Assembly: GCA_964059195.1 (NCBI GenBank)
Contig: CAXKWD010000007.1
Location: 154,303,269 to 154,367,268 of the forward strand
Reading direction: 5' to 3'
Source: Ectobius pallidus
Taxonomy: Eukaryota; Arthropoda; Insecta; Blattodea; Ectobiidae
DNA length: 64,000 bases
The translations under genes were made by a program, and so were the position numbers. The notes under the pieces are model-generated. The model saw nothing but the letters and a program-made list of their open reading frames with translations. It made no database searches and was not told where the DNA came from. Positions 1 through 12,298 of this stretch are shown one piece after another. Every line of letters starts with the position of its first letter. The first letter of the stretch is position 1.

Positions 1-3000
1 TAAACTAAAGTTGTATGAATTATTATTTTGATAAAACTTAATTTTGGTATGTAGGTCAACGTTGTAATGGCCACCGTTCTAAAAGGATCATAATAGTATA
101 GTCTAAACTGTTACTATTACTTACAACGAATTTCCTCTCTGTTTATAATATCTGAGATTCATCTCTTTACTATCAGCGTTAATAGTAAATTAATTATTTT
201 AATATTATTTGCATAAGAATAATAATAATAACCAGGCTGAATCAAGAATCACGTTTAAATCCCATAAAATGTTTAATTATTCCATATGAGAGGCAATTTT
301 GCCTACCCACTGAAAGCAGCCTACACACTCTTATCGAATTTCTTTCTTCGCGGCTCTTTTGTGTGGTGTAATAAACAGTAACTCCATCTCGAGGAATATT
401 TTCCAAGGATGATATGAAATGAAAACCTTATTACTTGCTGCAACGGAAGTCTGTGCAATAAGAAAAGAGAGAAAAGAGGAGAAAACCAATCATCTACAGT
501 TTTATTAACTGTTACACCCAATAGTACTCCATCTGCGCGAGGAAAAGCACAAAAAAATCAACATCTCTGAAGGTTTAAATTGGAATGGGCTCGACGTCTG
601 GTTTCGCTCCATCTCAGTGATTGAAATGGAATAAGAAAGTGTGCCTAGAGCTTCCTAAAACAAGGTGTGGGGGATTTTCATATTGTATAATGCATGGCCC
701 TGACTATTACTTTCTCTTTCCGTATCCTGGGTGCTATAGGTAAAGAAAGTATTGAGTTTGAGTCTGAAATTTAATGTCGAGTTTTCAGCATAAAAACACT
801 TTTTAGAACACCCTCTCTAAAACAGGTTACTTTGTCGGACTGGTAGCACGCCGAAAAATTGCATTTTACCAACCAAGGTCGCTAAAATTGCATAAAACTG
901 CGTTCAAAATGCAGTTTTATCGGCCTAGGACGCTAAAGTCGTCATGGCAATCTATAAACTAAATCCAGATGGCATTGACCAGTAATATCAACTTGAACAT
1001 GGATTTAAGCATATAACTGGTCAAAAAACAACAAATTTAAGCCAACGTGTTTCTTCTTGATATTCAGAATCTTTACCAGGGTTTTTCGCAAAACAGGGTA
1101 GCCTATTTCATCATATAACAACAAATATAAGGCAACAACTTTTCACATTCGTTCACGAAGTTTTGTGTCAATAGCAACCAAGAACATTAGACAAAAAGAA
1201 TAGAATATTATCATGAAGGCAATACTTCTTATAACAGCAAGTATATTATCTAATTATTTCATTTTTACGTCTACATATGGTATCTCAAGTTCATAATTCA
1301 TTACTGTCAGCCTAGATGAAACACTGCATTAGTTATTGTTAGTTATAGTTATCGTAAATGCGACAATCCTATGTCTGTAGAATTACAGAGATTTAAAAGA
1401 ATTCCTGCGGTAAAAATTCCGACACAACGGTGACATTTAAAGGCCTTAGTTGCAATAAAATAGTACAGCAACAAGTAACCGTAACAATTTCTCATCTCGA
1501 GAGATATGTCTATGTTAACTCAAAATGTACTATTTTTTTCAGAAGTTTAAGTTCGCGTATTAGTCATATAAGAATGAAGACGAGAGATGGGCTAATTGTA
1601 AGATTCCTTTATCATGTATTATTATTGAAATACAGTACGCCTACTGATATAAACTACATCACATTTCGCTTATAAGATGTAGAAGTTCAATTTAACAATA
1701 TTAGGGAAAACTGTTTCCTGAAACAAATTCTATTTCGATTAAGAAGTAAACCCAGCGTACATAAACGCAATCCAGCCCAAAAATTGCTTTCTTAGATGTT
1801 GGGATGTAGACCCATTAAATGTGGGCTTCCATTTACCGTGAACTCTTAATGGAATTTCTGTTCCCCGCCCTTGCTTACACGTATAGTAGATTACTCTATA
1901 TGAAAGGTTTGCAGTGGGTTTCACACTTTTAATCCAATTATGCCACTTAGGGCTCGCATTCGCTTTAGAGATGGATTTACATTACTGATAAGTGATTTTT
2001 TATTAATTTTAATTAGATAATGATAGGACTTTTCTCTTAGCGAATGTCGCAATAATATTATTTTAGAATGTGTTAAATTACAGACATTAAATTATGATGG
2101 AACGAGACGAAACGGAACTATGTTCTGTAAGTCAGCCGTTTTGGTAACAGGCAAGAAGCTTCCTTGAATTGCGTAGTATCTACGCTTTATATTGCGTACT
2201 GGTGAGTGGATATACAATGTTGTAATTTATATTTAGAACCTTTCCTCGCCAGTATTTTTGTTCAAAATTTTCCTTTCCCGTTGGTTTATAAAGCTCCCGT
2301 TGGTATTTGGAAACGTAAACAATTGTCATTCAACATAAATTCAGCAAGCCGTTGACAAACCAACCTCCAACAGTGAGCACAGATCAATTTAAATAAATTC
2401 AAGAACTATTCTTTCATAAAAGTTAATTGACTAAATATATATTTGTGAATTAGGACGTGCTATCTTTTTTAAGACTGTTCAATATTGTTATTTGAATGCA
2501 GCCTTGTTATTTATAATCTCTACGAGCACAGAATCCGACATGTTAAATAGCGTTATTTGAAGATATCCACGGAGATTAGAGTCTTTATGAATAGTTATCA
2601 CGTTACAAGCTATTAGAGTAATATTATGAGTCTATAAGGCATAAGACATATTTTTGTTAGGGCTGATATGTTATTTGTTAAGTGTTTTGTGTTTGAAAAT
2701 TTCCTAAGGAATTAGCATCCTTAAGAATAATTATTATTATTTATGGATTAATAATATATTCATGTAAATTCAGAAAATAATTAAGGAAGTATTGAAAACT
2801 AAGGTGATAAACCGCCTGTAGAGGAGGACACTTGTAGAGGAGGATGCTTTTTTTATGAAAATGATCAGTTATAAGGTATAAGGTCTTGTATAAAGCTTTC
2901 TATTCTTTGCCAAAACACATGACATCTTCTTTACATAGAAATGTACGCGAAATCGTGCCCGACGATGGCTGTTACGCACCTAAGTGCGACTGCATCCACC

Positions 3001-3362
3001 AGTTTTTTAAAAAAATTGAGTTCATCCTACAGTTCACCATATATTTAAGCGGTCAATAATTTTCATAAAAAATCTCTTGTGAGTGAACTTTCATGAAACA
3101 CTAATTTGGATCCTGAAACAAGCAATGGTAATAGCAGCTATAATTCCCGGTCCAATTGCACAATAAAACCAGTCTTTTCATTTTGTAATGATCTTTAAAC
3201 TCTAATAAGTAATACTAAAGCTATGTTGTATTCTAACGTCCTAAAAATTACGCTAGGTAATGTTTGCTATTATAAGCATAATTTACATTTTGTCATTAAC
3301 TTTAAAACTACAGATTCCCATAATTAAGTAAAACCTTTGTATTTTTACTGGGTCTAACTCCA

Positions 3363-3398
<36 letters not shown>

Positions 3399-4147
3399 CC
3401 CCCTTTTCTCACTTCATCCAATTGGTCATTCTCATTCGAATAAATCTCCCGGTTAACAACCACATGTGAAATTTATGTGGCTGCATACGTATTCCACAAA
3501 TGAGTATCCAGTCATTGGTAAGAAAATTATTTTACGAGACGGGCTCTGCCTTTCGGGGGCGTATCAGTTGACCATAACCTGAAAGCTGAAGTGGTGGCGG
3601 GTTCGCTTGGAAAAATTCGGCAATAAGGTTCAATGATAATGGCATTGACACGTCCGCTTGAGGTGCAAAAGTCTCTTTCACTCTTTATTCATCTTTTCCC
3701 TCTCTTTCTCTCTCACACACACACTTATTCATTCTTCCATTCTCTCACATTCTCTGTTCGAGAGGTGTCTGCAACTTTATCTTTGTATAAATGTCAATTT
3801 TCGTTTAGAATATCCAATCACCTTGAGTCAGCTGTAGCTTTCACATTTCGGACTACATTACAAATATTTTCCTTCAGATTAATACTGGATAACTATCTTA
3901 ACAAGTTTGTGATAAATTATACTATATAAGTTACTTTGATATTGGCTGTTCTTTTATTGTGGAAAGTTTAGAATTTTTTCTACTGAAGCTAATGACATTG
4001 ATACTAATAAAATTATTATTATTATTATTATTATTATTAATTTGACAACGTTCACTTACCGAATATGAATAATTTCTCTTATAAATCGCACAGAGCCACA
4101 TATAAAAAATAATTAATTTTGAGACTTTTGCTGTTTTCTAATGGTCT
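1..4147. other. No gene seen; simple repeats only
   Basis: AT-rich sequence with short open frames that have no coding character. It contains a (CT)n tract running into C9 (3365-3403), a short CA-rich stretch (3715-3724) and an (ATT)n tract (4011-4039). A small imperfect hairpin lies at about 890-922 (ATAAAACTGC ... GCAGTTTTAT). No TE terminus with TSD was recognised. Confidence 0.5.
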
Positions 4148-5050
4148 ATAGGGGAGATTTGCCGAAGTTGTACCGTTGCCTAAGTTGGACCTCCTTCGTA
4201 TTTCGCTATGTGTTAGTAACTTAAACCTTCAAGTTGGCTCTACTCGTGAGAAATGTTGTCAAGGACGCGTGATCCAACGGTCAGTTGGCTGCAGCCTTTG
4301 AAGAAAGAATAACTGCAATTATTGTGTTTTCCTCGTTTGTGTAACAAGAGTCGCGCTACAAATTATAAGCTATTGTGCAGAGTAAGAGTAAGCAAAACAA
4401 TTACCTACATTATATTTTACAACTGTCTTTCATTAGTTAATAACTGCATATCGTAAAACCAGTTTTACATTTTGTGAGTTCTTGTAGGATCATATTTCTT
4501 TACATGGCGTACAGTTCCCGAAGTTGGACCACTGCGTGTTTCCTAATTTGGACCACCATAGCTTCCATTGTTCATATCAACGTAAATACAGATTTGGTAT
4601 ATTTGGTATGTCTCACATTTTATATGCAATTTGTTTCCTAGTTTATTCTTTGTTTCTTATTTGAAGCACTTTATCAGTACAAAACAGTTTGCTTCTAATT
4701 TACAAATTATAATTAATGGTTTTTGTAATAGGCCCTAACTAACTTACTTTAAATGCCATGTGTGCCTAATAAATTTGTTAAAATATAGGTTCTTTAAAAT
4801 ATTACAATAATGTTTTTTTTACTCACAGTTTTACCACCGGTCCAACTTAAGCAACCGGTTTCCTAATTCGGACCATTTACAGACTTCTAAATTTTAAATT
4901 GTAGGCCTTGGAGATATATATCTATACAAAATATAATACTACCAGATGGAAGTGTATAAAATGTAGATTATTGTACGATATATTTTGTATAAATTAAATA
5001 CATAAAAAAAGGCGTGTAAAACCGGTCCAACATAGGCAACCTTCCCCTAT
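4148..5050. mobile_element. 0.9-kb TIR element with a repeated GTTGGACC motif
   Basis: The ends form inverted repeats: the left begins ATAGGGGA and reaches GTTGCCTAAGTTGGACC, and the right ends GGTCCAACATAGGCAACC then TTCCCCTAT. The unit CCTAA/CCGAA-GTTGGACC recurs at about 4163, 4178, 4518, 4540, 4840 (inverted), 4862 and 5020 (inverted), both in the termini and internally. No transposase ORF is seen, so this looks non-autonomous. No clear TSD could be read, so the superfamily is uncertain. Confidence 0.65.
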
Positions 5051-5829
5051 GATATTTATTTCGTGTAAGATAGCCATACCTATACTTCTGTTAATTTTCA
5101 TCAGAGAGTACTTATGTCCTTATAAAATCCTACCCTTTTTCTTCAGAATACAAAACTTTAACACGATCTCCTGTAATATTTAGTTTTCCTTAGTTGTGGC
5201 CGTATTATTCTCAGCGTGCGAAATGTACACATTATGTGAATAATTTGCGAAACCGTAACTATCTGTTCTGCATGAGATCTGGGTTCCTCAATCAAACTAC
5301 AAATATTGATTCTGCGTCTTCTCGCCGAACCGCAAGTGTGCAGGGTCAGTGAATGTAGAATTTGCGGTTTCGCAAAGCAGTCTTCACCGCTAGACTGCGG
5401 TCTGCAGACACCAAGAACGAGACCCGGACATTGCAAGCTGTGAGGTACTCAAGCTATCTACGGTTCCTGAAACGTATCTTGAACTCCAATCCCCCGTCTC
5501 TTTCTCTCTCCTTCTCCTTCCTCTTTCCCTTTATCTCTCATTTCTTTCTCTTCACTCCATCTCTCCGTTATTCTGTTTCAATCTCTCTATCATTCTTCCT
5601 CTTTCATCCTATTAACAGAGTTTACAGGTGTTTCACCATCGCATTGAAGTGATGAATATAGGATATTTTATTCACACTAAATAAAATGCGTAAACATAAA
5701 AAGTACAGAAGATAGTAGTTTTTGTTAATATTCGGTACTCGATACCAACATGTTTGTCTCGACACTCGATAATCTGATACTTTCATTCATGAAATAAAAT
5801 ACAATAAGTTTATACAATTATGTTAATTA
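5051..5829. other. No gene seen; pyrimidine-rich spacer
   Basis: The 5485-5610 stretch is CT-rich (TCTTTCTC, CTTCC runs). The open frames here are low-complexity and lack splice or codon support. Confidence 0.4.
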
Positions 5830-6237
5830 TACGAGGCGCGCCCATAAAGTAACTTTCCCACAGGCCATTAACGGAAACAAAACACTATTTAATGGAAACA
5901 TTTATTGTAACAGATAGAGGATGTTTTGAGCTATTTTTTAACATATTCACCACCGGAATTCAGACATTTGTCATACCGCGGGACCAACTTTTGTATCCCC
6001 ATGCCATAGAAATCTTCCACCCGGGATTTGAGCCATTGTGTGATAACCTTCAGACTTCTACGACAAAAGTGTTCGAAAGTTGGTCCCACGGTACGACAAA
6101 TGTCTAAATTCGTGTGGCAAATATGTTCAATAATAGCTGAACACTTGCTATATCTGTTGCAATAAATATTTCCATGAAATTTTGTTTTGTTTGTGTAAAC
6201 GGCCCTAGGGAATCTTACTTTGTAGACGGCCCTCGTA
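5830..6237. mobile_element. Palindromic mariner-derived MITE, copy 1 (shortened)
   Basis: Flanked by TA, with ends TACGAGGCGCGCCC and GACGGCCCTCGTA. The two halves are inverted copies of each other meeting near 6040. Each arm carries what reads as the extreme C-terminus of a mariner transposase (Tyr-Asp-Lys-Cys then Asn-Ser-Gly-Gly in longer copies). It matches the elements at 41516, 44085 and 52335 but lacks the central part with the DLAPSD motif. Confidence 0.75.
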
Positions 6238-6987
6238 ATTCACACACACCTGTACCAGACCACCTACGGGAATTCAGAGGAAAGCCAATTTTCTTATGGT
6301 AGGCCTATCAGTAGAGCTAGAAACAAGCCCAATTCCTTGCTGTACCATTTATATGCTATTTTGAAACTTACGAATTGAGACGCGTGCTCCTTGCGACCAC
6401 TTTAAAGTATCCTACTTAAAGGAAACCGACAATACTAATTAACAATTTTAGTATTCTATTAACAAAGTACCGAAAATTGTCGAGCTTATCTGCAGTGGTA
6501 TCGTGTAGCTCTTGAGTATCGAGGATATTGAGGCGTCGAAAGTATCGAGAACCCATCACTAAGATCAAGCCTGTTACAGAAGTGCAGTGTGATGAGATCG
6601 TAAAGGATGCTGTGCGTCGTAAGGTTTTTTATTATTTTCAATCTTTCAGCATATCATTGCTACACCAGATGGGCTAGAGATTTTAACAGTATTAGAATTG
6701 TTGCCTTAGATGTGATTCAAGCTTGGCCCCTCATTTAAACATTTCTTAAATGAGTGAATCCCCCTACAAGTCAATAAAGTACTGGCTTTCGTCAACAGTG
6801 ATCCGAAATTGTTATACGAGTATTTAAAGAACATAAGCTCATAAAATTCTGTGCGACATCGGCTGAGTTCGTACAAAGAAACAAAGAAAAGACTTATTGC
6901 TGACTAAAAAGTAATACTGGTGTAGTGTGGAAACTACCTCAGAAAAATCCCGGAGTACAGACAAGAGGAACGAAACATACTTAGGCC
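6238..6987. other. No gene seen
   Basis: AT-rich sequence with no recognised repeat end, RNA gene or coding signal. Confidence 0.4.
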
Positions 6988-7600
6988 TATTTACTTACTT
7001 ACTCAATAGACAATTGAGGCAGTAGCAATATAAAGGAATGGAATGATAATTCTTTCATACTGGCCGTGTGTAGGCTAAGATGGTAAGGTGATGTCAGGCT
7101 GAAAAATCCAATGCCATAGACGGGATTTGAACCAGGATCTTCGGTTCTAATCACCTTAGCTACTATGGAAACATACTCACATGTCATAGTATACCACCAG
7201 GCGTTCTCAATACGAGTTGGAGGATTTAATGTTGTACCGACATGTTGCCATTGTAGCTCAGGTGGTTAGAGCAGCGGCACGGAGAGCAGAAGATCCTGGT
7301 TCAAATCCCTTCTATGGCATTGAATTTTTCAGGCTGACTTCACCTTTCAATCTAAAGGAATATTATTTGTTTTACGGAACCCGGAGGTCCATCGCCACGC
7401 CTACATGACCTCTCCATTCAATCCTATTTTGTGCCAACACCAGCCAACCATCCTTTGCAAATCCTACTTCCCTTAAATCTTTAGTAATATTGTCCTTCCA
7501 CCTACGCCTAGGTCTTCAAAGTGACTTTTTCCTTCGGGTCTCCCAGTCAATGATAAGTCTTTTCTCCCACATGCGCGCAATATGTCCAGCCTAAATTAAT
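6988..7600 (-). mobile_element. LINE 3' end (minus strand) split by a SINE dimer
   Basis: The LINE tail (TTACTTACTTACTCAAT) starts at about 6988. After an insertion, the matching 3' UTR and C-terminal coding part continue at 7363-7600 (TTTACGGAACCC, then CATGCGCGCAATATGTCCAGCC). It is the same family as the copies at 14652, 32263, 34398 and 42853, whose frame reads the RT C-terminus motif WAGHVARMG ... MNLRVP. The copy is degenerate. Confidence 0.7.
7040..7362. mobile_element. Head-to-head inverted tRNA-SINE dimer
   Basis: Two tRNA-like heads face away from each other. A minus-strand copy at 7040-7195 contains GGGATTTGAACCAGGATC. A plus-strand copy at 7244-7362 contains the A box TAGCTCAGGTGGTTAGAGC and the B box GGTTCAAATCC, followed by a shared tail (GGCATTGAATTTTTCAGGCTG). 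The pair interrupts a LINE and is bounded by a 9-bp direct repeat TAAAGGAAT (7031-7039 and 7363-7371), consistent with one insertion. The tRNA-like heads do not fold as complete functional tRNAs. Confidence 0.65.
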
Positions 7601-8039
7601 GCCATGTCGTATCCAAAGTGTGAGTGAATTCTAACATAAAGAACGGACCATAATCTTTCTAAAACCCATTCTATTTACGTAATATCCTGAGAATTATCGT
7701 GAGCAAGAATTACTACAAGTAGTGCCTTATCCTTGTGTTCTAGTGTACAGTACTTGTAATTACCATAGCCTGTACTGAGTTGATTAACCTCCAAATACCA
7801 GTCTTTACTGTAAACAAAAATTAATACCAGTTTCAATACCCTATTCAGTACTTACACACGGATCATGTTTCCATCCCAACATGGGACATGAAACAATTTT
7901 CCGCACCAGTTCATAGTGTTATGATAATCCCCATACCATGCAACACTGTGAGGAATATGGGTTACAGGCGTGCTTATTGCGATCAGAGGATTACTCCTGG
8001 ATGCTAAAGCCTCTTAGGGAACCAGGAAATGTACCATGA

Positions 8040-8224
8040 AGCTTTACTTCCATATTCAGTGTTCTTTCTCCACATTATTTCAATTTCTCCTCCGTTTCTC
8101 ATCTCAATATCCCTATTCCATTACCTCCTCTCGACTATGGAATTGCCTCCCAAACCACATCAGGTCCTGTCGGACAATATCGTCATTAAAGTCTGTATTA
8201 CTTAATTACTTACATAATTTTTAA
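8040..8224 (+). pseudogene. Non-LTR retrotransposon C-terminal fragment
   Basis: The frame reads SITSSRLWNCLPNHIRSCRT, then ISSLKSVLLNYLH and a stop. This fits the usual C-terminal end of Jockey/L2-like reverse transcriptases (xxLWNsLPxxIR...sLxsFKxxL). There is no upstream RT domain, so it is a 5'-truncated remnant. Confidence 0.55.
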
Positions 8225-10158
8225 ATTGCTTCGTTTTCTTTTTATTGTTTTTCTTAATCTGAGATGTGAATTTTATATACAAAAGGTATCCTACATTGTC
8301 TACTGTATAGCTCGGTGCCTTTAATATAGATTTTCTTCTAATATAGAACACGTGGTTATCAATTATTAGGAAGGTGTTTATTTCCCAGTAATTTCCTTTT
8401 TGTAGACTTTGTAGAACGATTACTCCACCTATTCCTGAGTAGTTTGTTTTGTTTGTAGAAAACCAAAGAACAATTGATCTGTTAGCGGTTTGGTGCAGCT
8501 TAGTAAGGCTACGTACTGACAAAGAAGACACCGGTTGTTACCGCAAACGGCTGTCATCTTGACCCGGTGAAACATTTCAAAACGACCATATATACCTTTA
8601 TAAAAGCTGTGTTTATGCAAAATTTTAGCTCTGACAGATGTGTATTTTTTGCATGAAAGAGCAACTGATAGATGAACAAAACCACAAATTTACTACAGCC
8701 GCATCCACATTTTCTTCAGGTAGGGTAGCTTTGTGGTAAAAGAAAGCAATCAACATGCTTCTTGTCTCATCCCCGATACTTAACTTTCTTTCTTTCTTTC
8801 TTTCTTTATCTTAGTTTTTACCTCTCCCTTTTAGGATTTAAGCGACCCAAGCCGCCCAGGCGATACTTACTTAACTTGAATATAAAATTTCGATTCTATA
8901 TTATTTCAAGATATCTGTTCATAGATACGCTGAACGACCACTATAATTTTAACAATTTTCGTAACACTGAAAACTCACATCGAATTTCTAAGTCGAATAC
9001 AATATTGAATTTTCTTATGGCACCAACCTACAAAGGAAAGGTAAAACAATGATCAAACTAAAGAAATTTAGAAATAAAATTCATAATTAAGAAAGACGAA
9101 AACGGAAGAAAATTGTAAGGAAGAAAAAGGAAAGCTGAGATGAAGTAAGCAAGGCATGATAGGAAAAAGAAAGGACGTAACCAGAAATTATGGTAGAAGG
9201 AAGAAGAAGAAAAAGGATTGGTATTGTAGAAAAATGAGTAAAGGAATTTAGAAAAAAGGTATGAAGAAAGTAAGAAACATATGGGATCTGTACGGATGGA
9301 AGGAAAGACGAAGGGCGGGAGAAAAGAAGAAATGAGGATGAAAGTAGATTAAGAAAATAAAAAAGACAAAGAAGAAACAATGGAGGGAAGGGAGGAAGAA
9401 GAAAGAAGTGAAGAAGAAATAAAGGAAGTTGAACGGAAGGCTGATAAACCGAAATGTGAAAAGTGGAAAATAATTTAAAGATCTGCTTAAAAAGATAACG
9501 GGAAAATTAGGCTTTGTTTGGTGCTATAAAACAGTAAAAACCATCTGAATTGTGAAGTTCAAGCTGGTAATTGAAACTTAAACACTTGCCCTGGTTTCTC
9601 CCTTTCTATTTATAACGAATGTGTCCATTGCGAAATCTTGTTAATGACACACTTACCACATCCCTGTTATTAATTGCAGAGCTCTTGAATGGCTCTGTCT
9701 CCAGGGGCACAACATTTCATTATGACCTTAATGAGCGCTTCCAAATTAATTCACATTGCGGAAATAATCATCGTTAATGTTACAAAGGTTGTAAAGGAAG
9801 AGAATATAAACTGATATTAACAATAAGCCCGCGTATACTAATAAAACTTTCATCTACAACGTATAAAGAGATTTTTTCGCAACCACATAAAGAGAGTAAA
9901 CGTTTTATAACTTCCAGTTATTACATCCATAACCGATGTCAAATATTTCATACTCGTGACTTCTAAATAGTAAACAACGAAATTTATCCTGTGGAGGCGT
10001 AGTATAACTCGATTCTACTACAATTTTCGTTAACAAGTGTATTTTTAAGCGTGCTCCCGATTTCAGAGACGGGAGAGAAAGTTTTTGTCTACTTATGTTC
10101 TACGATAAATGGAATAATGTATTACAAATTTATAAACTTTAGTCATACTTTACAAGCA
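8225..10158. other. No gene seen; purine-rich tract and simple repeat
   Basis: Contains a (TTTC)n tract (8784-8808) and a long stretch at 9085-9425 whose plus strand is almost all purine (GAAGAAGAAAGAAG-type). The remainder is AT-rich and unrecognised. Confidence 0.5.
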
Positions 10159-10204
10159 AAGTGGTCCCCATACAGGCCATAAAGGCCCGTAAGATTCATT
10201 AGAT

Positions 10205-11547
10205 CAGTGTCCGGCAGATGCTGCAGTTGTGACGTAAGAGCCGATCATCTCGCAAGAGCTTGAGAGAGCGAGCAGTTGAGTTGCATTCCTGTTAATACGC
10301 ACTAGCGCAGTGGCGTTCAGTGCAGCAGTAGGGTTAAGTTGAGCCGTGATGGTACATTGAATTGCGTGCATTAACCATGGCAAGGGTGCAGAGGTCATTT
10401 AATCAGTGAAATGTATGGTAAATTTAGTGCATTCAGATTAATACTAGACTTACGGAAACGTCAGGTCACCCTCGGAGACACGCCACATTTTCCAAAGTTG
10501 TCTACAGTATGTCATTCAATTACAGACATTAATAATTATGTACAAATATTAGAAGAACTGGATCAGGATATTTTATTACAGATTTCAAGATTTTGCAAAA
10601 CTCCAATCCGATATTTGCATATTTGCGACACCATTTTCTGTGGATGTTGACAGTGTTCCAACGTCATTGCAACTAGAAGTCATTGATTTGCAAAAGAATA
10701 TTGAAATGAAAGACCGCTTTCAAAACAAAAAGGATCTATCTATATTTTATAGAAGATTTCCCCAGGCAACTACATAATATATTTGCTGCTAGAATGTTGA
10801 GTATATTTGTATCGACGTATGTATGTGAATAGTTCTTTTCTTGTATGAAGATCTGCAAACCACAACATGGAAACCGCCTATCTGATCAGAACATGAAAAA
10901 TGTTCTCGTTTGTGTGTTAGCCAGACTATGTCTCCTAATATTGCAAAATTAGTGCGCGAGAAAAGAGGGAAAAAATCTCGACAATGCCTTGAGCTTGGGC
11001 ACGATAGTGACACAAAGTAAGGGTGTGTATCAAAAGTCTGAATAGGCCTATACTTGGCATAGTGCTCACAAAGGTGTATAGTTTAATTTGTATATTTTGT
11101 GTATTTTGTATATTTTGTATACTTTAACATTTTTCAGTTTCCGAGTAGACAAAGTTTTGCAGTACTCCTTAAAGTATTCTTGTGTTTTATGTATTTGTAT
11201 GTTTATAGTAGTTTCGGAGCCTCATTTAAATAACCTGACGCATCCGCACCTGGATGCATTTCAGATTAGTGTAAATAGGGCCTATATTAAATTTCATTAC
11301 AAACAAAACTGTTCTGTTACATTGATTTATCACAGTTGTACTATTTTGTTTTCGTACAAATGCATTGTAATTGTGCTATTCCCATACTATCTACGAAGAT
11401 CGGAGCGCACTCTGTCAATGCATAGGCGTCGTTCCGCCACTGGCCAGTTGAACCCTTCCTCCACGCTCAGTACGGAGATATTGCCGAGCAAAGAGCGCGG
11501 ATGCTCTGTAGTATGACGTCACAGAGCACGGAACATGCCGGTCACTG
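10205..11547 (+). mobile_element. Decayed hAT transposon with 8-bp TSD
   Basis: The termini are inverted repeats: left CAGTGTCCGGCAGATGCTGC, right ending GGAACATGCCGGTCACTG, both followed inwards by TGTGACGT-type sequence. The flanks are a perfect 8-bp duplication CATTAGAT (10197-10204 and 11548-11555), diagnostic of hAT. It inserted into a SINE. The interior carries remains of the transposase C-terminal half. Confidence 0.9.
10411..10985 (+). pseudogene. hAT transposase remnant (ZBED/GTF2IRD2-like type)
   Basis: The first piece (10411-10620) reads KFSAFRLILDLRKRQVTLGD and onward. After a frameshift, 10622-10776 reads FATPFSVDVDSVPTSLQLEV then IDLQKNIEMK and ends in a stop. A third frame (10778-10950) reads ARMLSIFVSTYVCE*FFSCM, the hAT dimerisation region. 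After another shift, 10936-10985 reads MSPNIAKLVREKRGKKSRQC. At least two internal stops and two to three frameshifts make it non-functional. The order and motifs match the C-terminal half of the hAT transposases related to ZBED5 and FAM200 proteins; the N-terminal zinc finger and first catalytic part are missing. Confidence 0.85.
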
Positions 11548-11872
11548 CATTAGATGGTCGGCAAATGAAGGTGGTAAGTTGTCAGCCTTAAGCACCGGCC
11601 GCCTTTACCCCGAGGATTGCTCGTGTTACTCATTTTCGTTGAAGGTCCTAGGACCATTGTACCACCAGAAGGTTAGACCAGTTGAAAAATCCCACATCGA
11701 GGATCGAACTCACGACCGTCCGGTTTTAGCGTAATGCCTCTACCTGCTATTATATCTAAAAAGATGAAATAATACACAATGCACCAAAAGTCACTACCCA
11801 TTGTATAGTATAAACTTCTTATAATTCCTCATGTGTTTGTGGTCTTTTTTATATTATTTAGGTTGTATTTAT

Positions 11873-12200
11873 ACTCCTTTTAGCTGCGAGGCCATATCAG
11901 GAGTACGGGATCTGTGTCAATACAGTAGGGTAGGCCATGTAACTAATGATTGTCAATTATTTTCTATTGTTAGTGTATTTTATGGAGTAATTTTCAACTG
12001 ATATTAATTTAAATGGATGTGATACAGGATGAAATGGTGAGGATGATTCATGGTATGTAAATATCCAATTCGGCATTTGCCTTTACGACTGGGGATACCA
12101 TGAAAAAAATGTCAAATTTGCGGGCCACGGGATTAGAACCTGGGACCACCCGAATGAGAGTCCAAAAGTCCAAGTTTCATGTGGCTTGTATCGCCAGATC
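11873..12200 (-). mobile_element. SINE family E, left arm of an inverted pair
   Basis: The B-box region reads ACGGGATTAGAACCTGGGAC on the plus strand (minus-strand head). A body follows, ending TACTCCTTTTAGCTGCGAGG at its left edge. The same body occurs in opposite orientation at 12985-13340. Confidence 0.65.
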
Positions 12201-12252
12201 ACCTGCAGAAATGTAACGACAGAAATAGCGAAACAATTTCAGAAACTTTTGA

Positions 12253-12298
<46 letters not shown>
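12253..12298. repeat. (AAT)n microsatellite
   Basis: An uninterrupted AAT/TAA run lies between the two arms of the inverted SINE pair. Confidence 0.95.

Larger units (their letters stand above)
10160..11745 (-). mobile_element. SINE family A (GTACGCC head), minus strand, split by hAT
   Basis: The 3' part (CCCCATACAGGCCATAAAGG) is at 10160-10204 and the middle and head part (AAGGTGGTAAG ... CACCGGCCGCCTTTACCCC ... ATCGAACTCACGACC) is at 11548-11745. Removing the intervening 1343-bp hAT plus one TSD copy restores the order seen in intact copies at 33120 and 40467. The tRNA head is degenerate. Confidence 0.75.

Noticed and set aside
7244..7317. Functional tRNA gene
   Set aside because: The acceptor and D stems look plausible, but the T stem and anticodon stem do not pair, and the sequence continues into a shared SINE tail.
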